From Rhodoferax sp. (GTDB lineage: Bacteria > Pseudomonadota > Gammaproteobacteria > Burkholderiales > Burkholderiaceae_C): DNA of 21,778 bases. The stretch spans positions 1-21,778 of the forward strand of contig VERU01000002.1 of the NCBI GenBank assembly GCA_018882485.1, read 5' to 3'. A program made the position numbers and the translations under genes. Shown in pieces: positions 7,456 through 15,123 of the stretch. The notes beneath the pieces were generated by a model that searched no databases, was not told the origin of the DNA, and was given only the letters and a program-made list of their open reading frames with translations. Each line of letters begins with the position of its first letter. Positions within the stretch are counted from its first letter, which is position 1.

Positions 7456-8226
7456 ATGAGTCTGGATCGGCGTTATGTGGTAACCCCCGTGCACAAAGCC
7501 ATGCAACTGCTGGACGCGCTGGTCGCCAGCAAGGGCGCCATGACCCTGTCGGACCTGGCGGCCTGCACCGCGCTGCCCAAGACCACCGCCTTTCGCTACC
7601 TGTACACCCTCAGGGCCTCCGGATTCGTGACCTACGACGAGCGTTCCGAGCGGTACCTGATCGGCTCGCGCGTGAAACTCGGCCCCTCGCTGCCCACCGA
7701 GGCCGAGCGCATCCGCAAGGCCGCTCACCCGGCCCTGAGACGCCTGCAGCGGCAGTTCAATGAAACGGTCAACCTCGCCATCCGCGACGGTTCGGACATT
7801 GTCTACATCGACATGGTCGGTTCCACCCGGCTGCAGCACACCGAGGCCATGATCGGCAAACGCGACCCCCTCTACTCAACCGCACTGGGCAAGGCCATCC
7901 TGCAAACCCTGGGGGCCTCGGACCTGGAGCGGATGGTGCCGCGCCAGATGCGCGCACGCACGCCGAACACCATCACCAATCGCGACCGGTTTCTGGACGA
8001 CATCGCCCGGTCGGCGCAGCGTCAGTACGCGCTGGACCTGGAAGAGAACGAAATGGGCGCGCGCTGCGTCGCCGCAGCCATCTGCCCGCCCGGCAGTGGC
8101 AACGCCATCGCAGCCATCAGCATCTCGGGGCCCTCCCAGCTCATGCCCATGGAGACCCTGGACCGCATGGGCCGCACGCTGGCACGGGCGGTCAGCGCGC
8201 TGGACATTGGCACCCCCCTTCAGTAA
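7456..8226 (+). CDS. IclR-type transcriptional regulator
   Basis: Likely dimeric or tetrameric DNA-binding regulator of this locus, 256 aa, a normal IclR-family length. The N-terminal winged helix-turn-helix spans about residues 10-72, with the recognition region around MTLSDLAACTALPKTTAFRY (29-48). The C-terminal effector domain follows from ~85, with family landmarks STALGKA (141-147) and EENEMGARCVAAAI (196-209). The ATG at 7456 is preferred over an in-frame GTG at 7438 because AGAGGA lies 5 nt upstream and the GTG has no ribosome site. This is the only plus-strand gene. It diverges from the RraA-like gene and converges on the UxuA-like gene, so it is well placed to control block A and perhaps itself. 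IclR regulators often sense the small acid whose breakdown they control; the ligand is unknown. Confidence 0.93.
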   Translation: MSLDRRYVVTPVHKAMQLLDALVASKGAMTLSDLAACTALPKTTAFRYLYTLRASGFVTYDERSERYLIGSRVKLGPSLPTEAERIRKAAHPALRRLQRQFNETVNLAIRDGSDIVYIDMVGSTRLQHTEAMIGKRDPLYSTALGKAILQTLGASDLERMVPRQMRARTPNTITNRDRFLDDIARSAQRQYALDLEENEMGARCVAAAICPPGSGNAIAAISISGPSQLMPMETLDRMGRTLARAVSALDIGTPLQ

Positions 8227-8263
8227 GCCCGTCGATCGCGGGCTTGGGGTGGGCTAGGCCACC
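8225..8263. terminator. Hairpins between convergent iclR-type and UxuA-like genes
   Basis: A perfect 7-bp stem, AAGCCCG (8225-8231) with CGGGCTT (8239-8245) around a 7-nt loop, begins in the iclR-type stop codon. A second short stem, GGTGG/CCACC, lies at 8248-8263. They occupy the 45-nt gap where the two opposite transcripts must end. Neither is followed by a good T-run on either strand, so they may act as weak bidirectional or Rho-assisted ends. Confidence 0.45.
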
Positions 8264-8271
8264 GACCGGTC

Positions 8272-9261
8272 TCAGGCCGGCGATGCAGCGCGTACCGCCT
8301 GGATCAGGCCCTTCATGTAGCCCACCGCAAAGATCTGCCCTCGCACCATGTAGCCGGGATCGGAGTTGCTCTCGCCTTCCATCGTCGGTGCGTGGTCCGG
8401 CCGCAGCGGGCCGTCGTAGCCCACCTCGTGGTAGGCCCGCATGGCCTCGAACATGTCCGTCTTGCCCTCGTCGTGGAACGTCTCCTCGAACAGAGGCACG
8501 CCGCCCCGGATATCGCGGAAATGGGCAAAGAAGATCTTGTTTCGCCGCCCGAAATAACGGATCGCATCGGGAATGACGACGCCGGGCATGGCGGCAAAGT
8601 TGCCCTGGCACAGGGTCACGCCGTTGCTGGGACTGGGCGCCATGTCCAGCACCCTCTTGAAGGCGTCCATGTCCCGCATGATGCGGGCCAGGCCGCGCAC
8701 CGGCGACATCGGAGGGTCATCCGGGTGCAAGGCCAGTTTCACACCGGCCGCCTCGGCCACCGGCAGCGCGCGACGGATGAAGTATTCAAAGTTGGACCAC
8801 ATCTGCGCATCGGTGGTCTCGCCGGCATAGGTCAGGGCCCGGGCGGCTTCGTCGCGTGCGTCGAAACGCGTGACCAATGCGCCTCCGCGACCGGGAACGG
8901 CGACGTCGGTGCGCAGCCAGTTGAACACCGCCATGAAGTTGTAGCAATAAACCGGAATCCCGGCGCGGCCCATGTTGGTGATGCTCTGGCACACACTGGC
9001 GATGTCGTCGTCCCGCCCGGGCAGCCCCAAGGTGATCCGATCGGACAGCTGGTAACCCTCGATCACCGACAGCGTGAGTCCCTGGGCCTCGACCTGTCGG
9101 CGCATGGCCAGCAAATCCTCGTAAGCCAGCGGGGGGCCCTGCTCACGCTGCGGCGCCATGGACAGTCCGGGCACGGTGCTGACCACATCGCTCATGCCCA
9201 TCTGCCGCGCCAGCCGCAGGTCCGCGTCGGCCAGCGGCCGTGACACCATCGCCAATTTCAT
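8272..9261 (-). CDS. Mannonate dehydratase-like protein (UxuA family, TIM barrel)
   Basis: Predicted metal-dependent sugar-acid dehydratase, 329 aa, somewhat shorter than E. coli UxuA (about 394 aa). Mannonate dehydratase turns D-mannonate into 2-keto-3-deoxygluconate. The metal and catalytic motifs are visible: ALHPDDPP (177-184, with H179), LCQGNF (217-222, with C218), HFRD (247-250, with H247), ETFHDEGKTDM (260-270) and LRPDH (286-290). The ATG at 9261 has AAGGAG 5 nt upstream; a longer in-frame start at 9366 lacks support. It is the last gene of block B, 46 nt after the MFS gene. No uxuB, uxaC or kdgK partner is in view, so it may act on a different acid from mannonate. The family call is firm and the substrate is not. 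Confidence 0.9.
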   Translation of the reverse strand: MKLAMVSRPLADADLRLARQMGMSDVVSTVPGLSMAPQREQGPPLAYEDLLAMRRQVEAQGLTLSVIEGYQLSDRITLGLPGRDDDIASVCQSITNMGRAGIPVYCYNFMAVFNWLRTDVAVPGRGGALVTRFDARDEAARALTYAGETTDAQMWSNFEYFIRRALPVAEAAGVKLALHPDDPPMSPVRGLARIMRDMDAFKRVLDMAPSPSNGVTLCQGNFAAMPGVVIPDAIRYFGRRNKIFFAHFRDIRGGVPLFEETFHDEGKTDMFEAMRAYHEVGYDGPLRPDHAPTMEGESNSDPGYMVRGQIFAVGYMKGLIQAVRAASPA

Positions 9262-9307
9262 GTCATCTCCTTCATGTACCTGCCCGACCCGGCCTGCCGC
9301 CCATCGG

Positions 9308-10636
9308 TCAGGCGGCGGGCGGCGGCCAGTTGGCATCATCCACCCCCGGTTTGCCGCCCACATCACGGGTCAGCCGGTGAAAGCCGCGCCAGGCAAAAAC
9401 ACCCAACGCGGCCGATAGCAGAAACAGCCACTCCCCCAGGCCCTCAAAGGCCGGTCGATGCACGCTGGCCTCCCAGCCCAGGTACAGGGCCATCCCGAGA
9501 AACGGCGCAATGGCACCCCGAACACCCGTCAGGGTGACATGGATCCCCATGTAGGCGGAAAGCTGGTCCCTGGGCGCAAAATCGTTGTGACCCAGCTGCC
9601 AGGCCAGCGTTCCTCCGGCGTTGACCACGCTGGTCATCAGGCGACCCAGTGCGAGCCACCACAGTGAAAGGTTCATGGCCCCCCAGAACATGACCACCGT
9701 GCCCATCACCCACAGGGCATTCTGACGGGCTCGGAATTCGGTCACGTGCACCCGGTCGAGGTAATGCGCCCACAGATGGATGGTGGTGAAATTCAGCAGG
9801 AAGGGGATGATCATCACGATGGCGATGCTGGTCGCGTAGTTGGCACCGATCTCGCGGGACACCAGATACACCAGGGGCGGCTCCAGCATCATGGCCGCCA
9901 TGCCGGATACGAACTGGAACCACTGGTAACGGGCGTACAGCGGATCGGCGCGCAGGATGCTGAGAAAGCCGTTGCGCCCCTCGTCGCGGTCGCTGCGCCG
10001 CTCCAGCACCTGGTGGCGCTTTTCGCCCTGGATGACGACGCCGGCAAAGGCCCAGACCCCGATGCCACCGGCCACCACACCGATCGCGAACAGCCACCGG
10101 AAACTCTCGGGGTGAGCGTCCAGCAGCAGGCTGCCCAGTCCGGTGGTGCACACGATCATCAGACTGGTGACGGATTGCAGGCGCCCTGTGATCCGGGCGC
10201 GCAGGGCACGGTCGTAATTCAGGCTCCAGACGATGCTGCGCATCGTGACGATACCGGCGATCAGCAAGCGGCTCAGCACCACGCTGCCCAGCACCACCCA
10301 GGCGCCGGCCGGCGTCTGAGGGCTGATCGCGATGGCCGCGACGCACAGCAGGATCATCATCTGCAAACCCGTCACCAGGGGCACCTTGGGGCGGGCCATC
10401 GCAAGGCGGTTCCAGAGAAAGCTCGACAGATTGCCAAACATGGGCGATGCCGAAATCACGGCAATCATCCAGGGGGGTACCTGAAAGGCCTTGGCAGCCA
10501 GAACCGCCGCAAAGCCACCTTCCATCAGGCTGGTGGCCAGCGGCATGCTGAACTCGGTCCACTGTTCACGCCGAAAGCTCTGCCGGACCGCCGGCTCCAG
10601 GTAGGACGGGGCGCGGAAATTGTCGATCAGTGACAT
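9308..10636 (-). CDS. MFS-type membrane transporter
   Basis: Multi-pass inner-membrane protein of 442 aa with about 10-12 hydrophobic segments in two halves. A charged central cytoplasmic loop (GEKRHQVLERRSDRDEGRNG, around residues 203-222) separates them, which is the usual MFS layout. Both termini are polar. I do not recognise a specific subfamily or substrate, and import versus export cannot be told. The ATG at 10636 carries a GAGGA ribosome site about 5 nt upstream. It lies 56 nt after the DoeB-like gene and 46 nt before the UxuA-like gene, so it is probably co-transcribed with them. It may carry the substrate or product of those enzymes, independently of the ABC importers. It is possible that it belongs to another 12-helix secondary-transporter group. 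Confidence 0.8.
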   Translation of the reverse strand: MSLIDNFRAPSYLEPAVRQSFRREQWTEFSMPLATSLMEGGFAAVLAAKAFQVPPWMIAVISASPMFGNLSSFLWNRLAMARPKVPLVTGLQMMILLCVAAIAISPQTPAGAWVVLGSVVLSRLLIAGIVTMRSIVWSLNYDRALRARITGRLQSVTSLMIVCTTGLGSLLLDAHPESFRWLFAIGVVAGGIGVWAFAGVVIQGEKRHQVLERRSDRDEGRNGFLSILRADPLYARYQWFQFVSGMAAMMLEPPLVYLVSREIGANYATSIAIVMIIPFLLNFTTIHLWAHYLDRVHVTEFRARQNALWVMGTVVMFWGAMNLSLWWLALGRLMTSVVNAGGTLAWQLGHNDFAPRDQLSAYMGIHVTLTGVRGAIAPFLGMALYLGWEASVHRPAFEGLGEWLFLLSAALGVFAWRGFHRLTRDVGGKPGVDDANWPPPAA

Positions 10637-10692
10637 GAGTCCTCAATCACTCCCAGAACCGCGCATGCGCTGTGCACGGCACCCGAGTCCGG

Positions 10693-11694
10693 TCAACAGT
10701 CGGTGGCCAGATGCGCGACGCAATCGCCCCGCTCAACCCGTCCGAAATGGCGCTGGCACACCACCATGCCATCGCGGCGGAAATGGCAGGGCACCGGCGC
10801 TCGACCGGGGTTGTCGACGAAATGGACCAGACCAGCCAGATCACCGCGGCGAACCTCGGCACCCAGATCCACCGCAGGCTCCAGCAGCCCCGCCTCTGGC
10901 GAATAGACGTAATGGTCCAGGCTGGAAACCTCCATGAGCCGCGTCTTGCCGGACGGTGCATCGGGCGTCTGGCCCCGCATCACCCCGGTGAAGCGCAGGA
11001 AATTCCGGACCCCCCGGTCCAGCATGGTCAGGCTGGACCGGTCCACGTGGCCACCTCCCCCAAATTCGCCTCCCAGGGAGACCAGCCCCTGGCGCGCTGC
11101 GGCAGCACCGGCCAGCCGGCTGTCGGGGTTGTAGGCCCAGACCATGCTGATCGGCGAGTCGAAGGCCATCAACGCGGCCATGGCCCGCTCGTCCAGGGCA
11201 GCGTCGCCGCTCTTGCGCATGGAGCAGAACGGCACATAACGCAGCGAGGACCCGCCGGAATGCAGGTCGTGGTGGTAATCCGCCATGGGGTACAGCACCG
11301 TTTCGATGTAGTGCGATATGGCGAAGGTGGGTGTGCCCAGCGGATCGCCCGGGAACGCCCGGTTGAGGTTGCCCTGGTCGATTGGCGACACCCGCGTACC
11401 GGCCATGGCCGCTGGCAGATTGGCCGCTGGCATGATGATCACCCGGCCACGGATCTGCTCGGGCTGCAATTCCTGGATCAACCGGGCCAGCACGATCTGC
11501 CCCTCGTATTCATCACCATGGTTGCCGGCCATCAGGAAGACCGTCGGCCCTTCCCCATTCCGGATCACGGCCAGCGGAATGGCGATCGCCCCATAAGCCG
11601 AACGGGTGACCGAGTGGGGCAGGTGAAGCCAGTCGACCTGCTTGCCCTCGCGCTGGTAATCGATGTCGGTAAAGATGATGGTCGGGTTCTTCAT
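10693..11694 (-). CDS. AstE/AspA-family zinc deacylase (DoeB-like N-acyl amino acid deacylase)
   Basis: Predicted zinc-dependent amidase of the succinylglutamate desuccinylase/aspartoacylase family, 333 aa, typical length. It should remove an acyl group from an N-acyl amino acid. DoeB, the closest characterised type I recognise, deacetylates N-acetyl-diaminobutyrate in ectoine breakdown. Visible zinc ligands are H59 and E62 in GNHGDEYEG and H145 in DLHSGG. NLNRAFPG (109-116) is the substrate-binding Asn-Arg motif, and E210 in GGEFGGGG fits the catalytic glutamate. A biotinyl-like beta-rich C-terminal part follows. The ATG at 11694 has no clear Shine-Dalgarno, but no better in-frame start exists and the N-terminus fits the family. 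It is 53 nt after the amidohydrolase gene. No other ectoine genes (doeA, doeC, doeD) are present, so ectoine breakdown itself is unlikely here. Confidence 0.9.
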   Translation of the reverse strand: MKNPTIIFTDIDYQREGKQVDWLHLPHSVTRSAYGAIAIPLAVIRNGEGPTVFLMAGNHGDEYEGQIVLARLIQELQPEQIRGRVIIMPAANLPAAMAGTRVSPIDQGNLNRAFPGDPLGTPTFAISHYIETVLYPMADYHHDLHSGGSSLRYVPFCSMRKSGDAALDERAMAALMAFDSPISMVWAYNPDSRLAGAAAARQGLVSLGGEFGGGGHVDRSSLTMLDRGVRNFLRFTGVMRGQTPDAPSGKTRLMEVSSLDHYVYSPEAGLLEPAVDLGAEVRRGDLAGLVHFVDNPGRAPVPCHFRRDGMVVCQRHFGRVERGDCVAHLATDC

Positions 11695-11728
11695 GGTGTT
11701 CGGATCGGAGAGAACATAAGGGTCAGGG

Positions 11729-11738
11729 GTCGTTCGAC
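11729..11738. repeat. Short palindromic GTCG-TT-CGAC site in the amidohydrolase-deacylase gap
   Basis: GTCGTTCGAC is a 4-bp inverted repeat around TT, in the 53-nt spacer 11695-11747. On the minus strand it contains GTCGAAC, a heptamer also found in two other noncoding palindromes in this window. It is short and could be chance. The spacer otherwise shows no promoter or terminator. Confidence 0.2.
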
Positions 11739-11747
11739 GGGCAGGAT

Positions 11748-12905
11748 TCAATGGCCGTGCCACCAGCGGCCATCGAGCACCAGCCCTCGGGCCTTGAAGC
11801 GGTGCGTGCCGGTGATCACCTGGCCCACCACATCCTGGTACTCGGTGGGCTGCTCCAGCACATCGAACAGGCTGGCTTCGCCAACCGAACCGGGGCGCAA
11901 GGTGCCCAGATCGGGCCGGCGTATCGCACGGGCCGCCTGGTGGGTGGCACAGGCCACCACCTGGGGCAGGGTCATACCCAGTGCGTGGAACTTGGCCAGG
12001 GTTTGCAGCAGGTCGAAGGCCGGTCCGTTGATGGACAGCACGTGCACATCCGAAGAGATCACATCGGGCAGGAACCCGGCCGCCAGCATGGCCCGGCTGG
12101 TATCGAAGCCGCACGAACCGGCCCCATGGCCGATATCGAAAATCACTCCTCGCTCGCGGGCCGCGAGGATCTCGGGGCGCACGCCACCTCCCGGATGCGA
12201 GGGCGCGTTCGGAAAAGGGCGGAAGCAGTGGGTCAGGATGTCGCCGCGGCGCAGGCGGGAGGTCACATCCAGGCGCGACGGAGGCGGATGATCCAGGTGG
12301 GCCATGAGGGGCAGCCCGGTGGCTTCGGCCACCTCCAGCGCCATGTCCAGCGGTGCAATGCCGGAAGCCCCGCTGGCGTTGCGCCCGACCCGGACCTTGA
12401 TGCCCACCATCAGGTCGGCATGCTCACGGGCCACCCGCACACATTCCTTGAGGTCGAGCAGCCGCAGGTCCTCGCACTCACCGATCATCACGGTGTCTGA
12501 GAAGGCAAAAATACCCGCGAACGACAGATTCAGCAGCGGCAGGATGCGTACCGGCAACGCGGGTTCGATCACATGCTTGCGAAACCCGGGGAAGTTCCCT
12601 GGTCCCGCCGTGCCCGCGTCCACAAAGGTGGCGGTGGCGCTGGTGCGCGCCAGCTCCACCGCATCGACCCCGATGGACGTGCCGCCCCAGTACACATGGG
12701 TGTGCAGGTCGATCAGGCCGGGCATGACGATGCTGCCGCTCACATCGCGCACCTCGGCATCGGCTGGCGCAGCCAGCGCCGGGCCCAGGGCCGCCACGCG
12801 GCCCTCGGAGAACAGGACGTCGGCCGGGCCATCGATCCCCTGCGAGGGATCGATCACGTGACCGCCGCGCAACAGCAGGTGACGGGGGTGGGGATTCGCA
12901 GTCAT
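11748..12905 (-). CDS. Amidohydrolase/deacetylase family metallohydrolase (EF_0837/AHA_3915-like)
   Basis: Predicted cytoplasmic amidohydrolase-superfamily TIM-barrel enzyme, 385 aa. The metal-site residues can be followed through the chain: HTH (H68, H70) in GLIDLHTHVYWGG, K170 in GIKVR as the likely carboxylated bridging lysine, H203 in AHLDH, H226 in THCF and D286 in ISSDVH. This family (TIGR03583-type) is regularly encoded next to SelA-like PLP enzymes, as in the Enterococcus EF_0837-EF_0838 pair, and is thought to act as a deacetylase on N-acyl amino or hydroxy acids. That pairing is repeated here: its ATG overlaps the stop of the SelA-like gene as ATGA, so translation is probably coupled, and no separate Shine-Dalgarno is visible. 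The substrate is not known. Confidence 0.91.
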   Translation of the reverse strand: MTANPHPRHLLLRGGHVIDPSQGIDGPADVLFSEGRVAALGPALAAPADAEVRDVSGSIVMPGLIDLHTHVYWGGTSIGVDAVELARTSATATFVDAGTAGPGNFPGFRKHVIEPALPVRILPLLNLSFAGIFAFSDTVMIGECEDLRLLDLKECVRVAREHADLMVGIKVRVGRNASGASGIAPLDMALEVAEATGLPLMAHLDHPPPSRLDVTSRLRRGDILTHCFRPFPNAPSHPGGGVRPEILAARERGVIFDIGHGAGSCGFDTSRAMLAAGFLPDVISSDVHVLSINGPAFDLLQTLAKFHALGMTLPQVVACATHQAARAIRRPDLGTLRPGSVGEASLFDVLEQPTEYQDVVGQVITGTHRFKARGLVLDGRWWHGH

Positions 12906-14128
12906 GGGGGGGTCTCACAGGCGAGTATCAGACTGCGCACCAGCAGGGCGTCATCCTCGGGTGCGACGGTCTGGGGGTTGAGGATCAGCACGCCCTGGCC
13001 GGCCAGACGCTCGCCCAGGTGCACAGGAACGGATGCGCCCTGCAGGCGCTGGCTCAGACGGTGCGCCGAACCCTGCACATGCAGGTGCAGCAAGGGAAGA
13101 GGCTGCTCGGCGCCGTCGGCCGGCACCAGGGCCGCCCTCAGGCCGGGGCAGGCCGCCAGGGCCTGCGCCATCGCGCGCAGGCGCTGCTCCAGGGCCTGCG
13201 CCAGGGCCGCCTCGTCGCGCCCGACGAAACGTTCCAGAGCGGTCAGCAGGCCGACGATTTCTTCCTTGCCCACCTTGAACCCTCGACCGATGCCGTGGTG
13301 GGGGATGCCTTGCAAGGCCTCCCGGTCGATCAGGTCCGAAGGCGACCAGGTCTGCGGGCTGACATCCATGTCCATCATCTGCACCAGCGCCGAGCCGATC
13401 AGGTCGCGCCGCCCGGCCAGGATGCCGCTGGACTGGGGGCCGCCGATGGCCTTTCCCCCGCTGAACACGACCAGATCGGCACCGGCTGCGACCAGGGCGC
13501 GCAGGTTCTCGCGCGGCGGCAGCTGGGCGGCCGAATCCACGATCACCGGCAGGCCCAACCGGTGGGCGGTCTCGATGACCATCGGAAGATCGGGCAGCGT
13601 CTGGGGGGTGGCCACAAACAGACAGGCCACGGTATCCGCGTCGGCCGCAGCCTCGATTTCCCAGGCTTCCAGTCCGCGCACGCCCGCGCCGGTGCCACGG
13701 TCGTTGTGGCCGATGTCGATGATCCGGGCACCTGCCAGGCGCACTGCATGGTCGTAGCTGTTGCGGTGGGTGCGTGCCATCAGCACCCGATGGGGCAGGC
13801 CCCGGGTATCGGGCAGCGCGGCCATGCGCCGCACATCCCAGCCCGCCAGACAGGCTGCCGTCGCCAGCGTCAGGCCCGCCGCCGCACCGGACGTCACGAT
13901 ACCCGCGGGTGCGCCGGTGCAGCGGGCGATCACCCGGCTCGCCGCCGACTGCAACTCCGACAGGTCCACCGAGCAGCGAGCCGCCTCGGCCATGGCCTGC
14001 AGCACGGCCGGTTCCATCAGGCTGCCGCCCAGGCGGGTCAGGGTGCCTGCGGCGTTGATGCGCCGGGGCACACCGAGCCGGGCGTACACCTCGCCCATCC
14101 CTCCCGAGGCATCGGCACGGGCCGTCAA
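12902..14128 (-). CDS. SelA-like PLP-dependent enzyme (DgaE/TIGR01437-type), copy 1, TTG start
   Basis: Predicted PLP fold-type I lyase, 408 aa, of the selenocysteine-synthase-like group whose best-known catabolic member is DgaE, D-glucosaminate-6-phosphate ammonia-lyase. Landmarks are RINAAGTLTRLGGS (23-36), the PLP aspartate D198 in VIVDSAAQLPP, the Schiff-base lysine K226 in FSGGKAIGGPQSSGIL, and GRGFKVGKEE (281-290). I chose the TTG at 14128 because GGAGA lies 7 nt upstream and TTG overlaps the stop of the ATPase gene as TTGA. An in-frame ATG (residue 11, 14098) has its purine-rich stretch too close. It joins the ABC importer to the amidohydrolase by overlaps on both sides. No selenocysteine genes are in view, so a SelA role is unlikely. 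A beta-elimination/ammonia-lyase role is inference. Confidence 0.9.
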   Translation of the reverse strand: MTARADASGGMGEVYARLGVPRRINAAGTLTRLGGSLMEPAVLQAMAEAARCSVDLSELQSAASRVIARCTGAPAGIVTSGAAAGLTLATAACLAGWDVRRMAALPDTRGLPHRVLMARTHRNSYDHAVRLAGARIIDIGHNDRGTGAGVRGLEAWEIEAAADADTVACLFVATPQTLPDLPMVIETAHRLGLPVIVDSAAQLPPRENLRALVAAGADLVVFSGGKAIGGPQSSGILAGRRDLIGSALVQMMDMDVSPQTWSPSDLIDREALQGIPHHGIGRGFKVGKEEIVGLLTALERFVGRDEAALAQALEQRLRAMAQALAACPGLRAALVPADGAEQPLPLLHLHVQGSAHRLSQRLQGASVPVHLGERLAGQGVLILNPQTVAPEDDALLVRSLILACETPP

Positions 14129-15123
14129 GGCGCCGTCTCCGGATCAGCGACCGAATGGGCATCGCGCAGGTGGCAGGCCACCCAGCGGCCGGGTTGCAGT
14201 TCGCGCAACGCGGGTACCTCGGTGCGGCAACGCGGCTGCGCGTAGGGGCAACGGGTGTGAAAATGACAACCGGCCGGCGGATTCAACGGGCTCGGAACAT
14301 CGCCCTCGATGACCAGCCGGTCCCGCCGCGCGGCAGGGTCGGCGATCGGTGCAGCTGCCATCAGCGCCTCGGTGTACGGGTGCAGGGGCTGGGCGAAGAT
14401 CTGGCGCTTGGGCGCCAGCTCGACGATGCGGCCCAGGTACATGACCGCAATGCGGTGCCCGATGTGCTCGACCACCGCCAGGTCGTGCGAGACGAACAGG
14501 TAGGACAGCCCGAATTCCTCCTGCAAATCCATGAGCAGGTTGATCACCTGGGCCTGCACCGACACATCGAGGGCGGACACCGGCTCATCGGCAATGATCA
14601 GGCGGGGCTGCAGGGCAAGGGCGCGCGCGATCACCAGGCGCTGCCGTTGCCCACCCGAAAATTCAAAGGGATACCGGTCGGCGGCATCGGCCCGCATGCC
14701 CACCTTGTCCAGCAGCGCCAGCACCCGATCACGCCGCTGGGCCAGATCGGTGACGCCGAAGTTCTCGAGCGGCTCACCGATCAGTTCACCCGCCTTCATG
14801 CGCGGGTTGAGCGAGGAATAAGGGTCCTGGAACACCATCTGGACCTGCCGGCGGTGCGGCCGCATACCGGCTTCATCGAGGTCGGTGACCTCCTCCTCGC
14901 CCAGCCAGATCCGGCCAGCGCTGGGCTGCTGGAGCTTCATCACGGTGCGGGCCACCGTCGACTTGCCGCAACCGGACTCGCCCACCAGGCAGAGTGTCTC
15001 TCCGGCTGCGATCTCAAACGAGACCCCATCAACGGCCTGCACATGGCCCGACACCCGTTGCAGCAGGCCCCGACGAACCGGGAACAGTTTCTTCAGACCC
15101 TCGACACGAAGCACGGCCGTCAT
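14125..15123 (-). CDS. Dipeptide/oligopeptide ABC transporter ATP-binding protein, DppF/OppF-type
   Basis: Second ATPase of the block B importer, 332 aa, usual for DppF/OppF. Walker A is GESGCGKS (48-55), Q-loop VFQDPYSSLNP (97-107), signature SGGQRQRL (156-163), Walker B LIIADEP (175-181) and the switch histidine in SHDL (~213). The C-terminal oligopeptide-type extension with HTRCPYAQPRC follows. LKKLFPVRRG near the N-terminus is the typical OppF lead-in. The ATG at 15123 gives [10 protein letters not shown] and overlaps the stop of the DppD-type gene as ATGA; a longer start at 15153 has no ribosome site. It is followed without a gap by the SelA-like gene (TTGA overlap), so transporter and enzyme production are tied together. 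All motor residues appear intact. Confidence 0.95.
   Translation of the reverse strand: MTAVLRVEGLKKLFPVRRGLLQRVSGHVQAVDGVSFEIAAGETLCLVGESGCGKSTVARTVMKLQQPSAGRIWLGEEEVTDLDEAGMRPHRRQVQMVFQDPYSSLNPRMKAGELIGEPLENFGVTDLAQRRDRVLALLDKVGMRADAADRYPFEFSGGQRQRLVIARALALQPRLIIADEPVSALDVSVQAQVINLLMDLQEEFGLSYLFVSHDLAVVEHIGHRIAVMYLGRIVELAPKRQIFAQPLHPYTEALMAAAPIADPAARRDRLVIEGDVPSPLNPPAGCHFHTRCPYAQPRCRTEVPALRELQPGRWVACHLRDAHSVADPETAP
14136..14140 (-). promoter_or_regulatory. Ribosome-binding site deciding the TTG start of SelA-like copy 1
   Basis: GGAGA (minus strand) lies 7 nt upstream of TTG at 14128-14126, inside the end of the ATPase gene. Together with the TTGA stop-start overlap it favours the TTG over the later in-frame ATG at 14098. 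Confidence 0.6.

Noticed and set aside
7225..7839. A 204-codon minus-strand frame across the divergent region and the iclR-type gene
   Set aside because: It is antisense to the HTH-coding region, crosses the promoter region and shows no domain or ribosome site.
10661..10670. Perfect palindrome GCGCATGCGC in the gap before the MFS gene
   Set aside because: A 10-bp palindrome of this composition is expected by chance in GC-rich DNA, and no promoter or second copy accompanies it.
10693..11694. An ectoine-degradation (doe) operon, based on the DoeB-like protein
   Set aside because: None of the other doe genes are nearby and the neighbours belong to other families, so only the deacylase type is supported.
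12902..14128. True selenocysteine synthase (selA)
   Set aside because: No selB, selD or tRNA-Sec is in view, there are two divergent copies, and the partners are catabolic. The DgaE/TIGR01437-type branch fits better.
12951..14162. A 403-codon minus-strand frame overlapping SelA-like copy 1
   Set aside because: It is an out-of-frame reading with Arg/Gly/Pro-rich low-complexity sequence. The other frame has the PLP lysine and family motifs.
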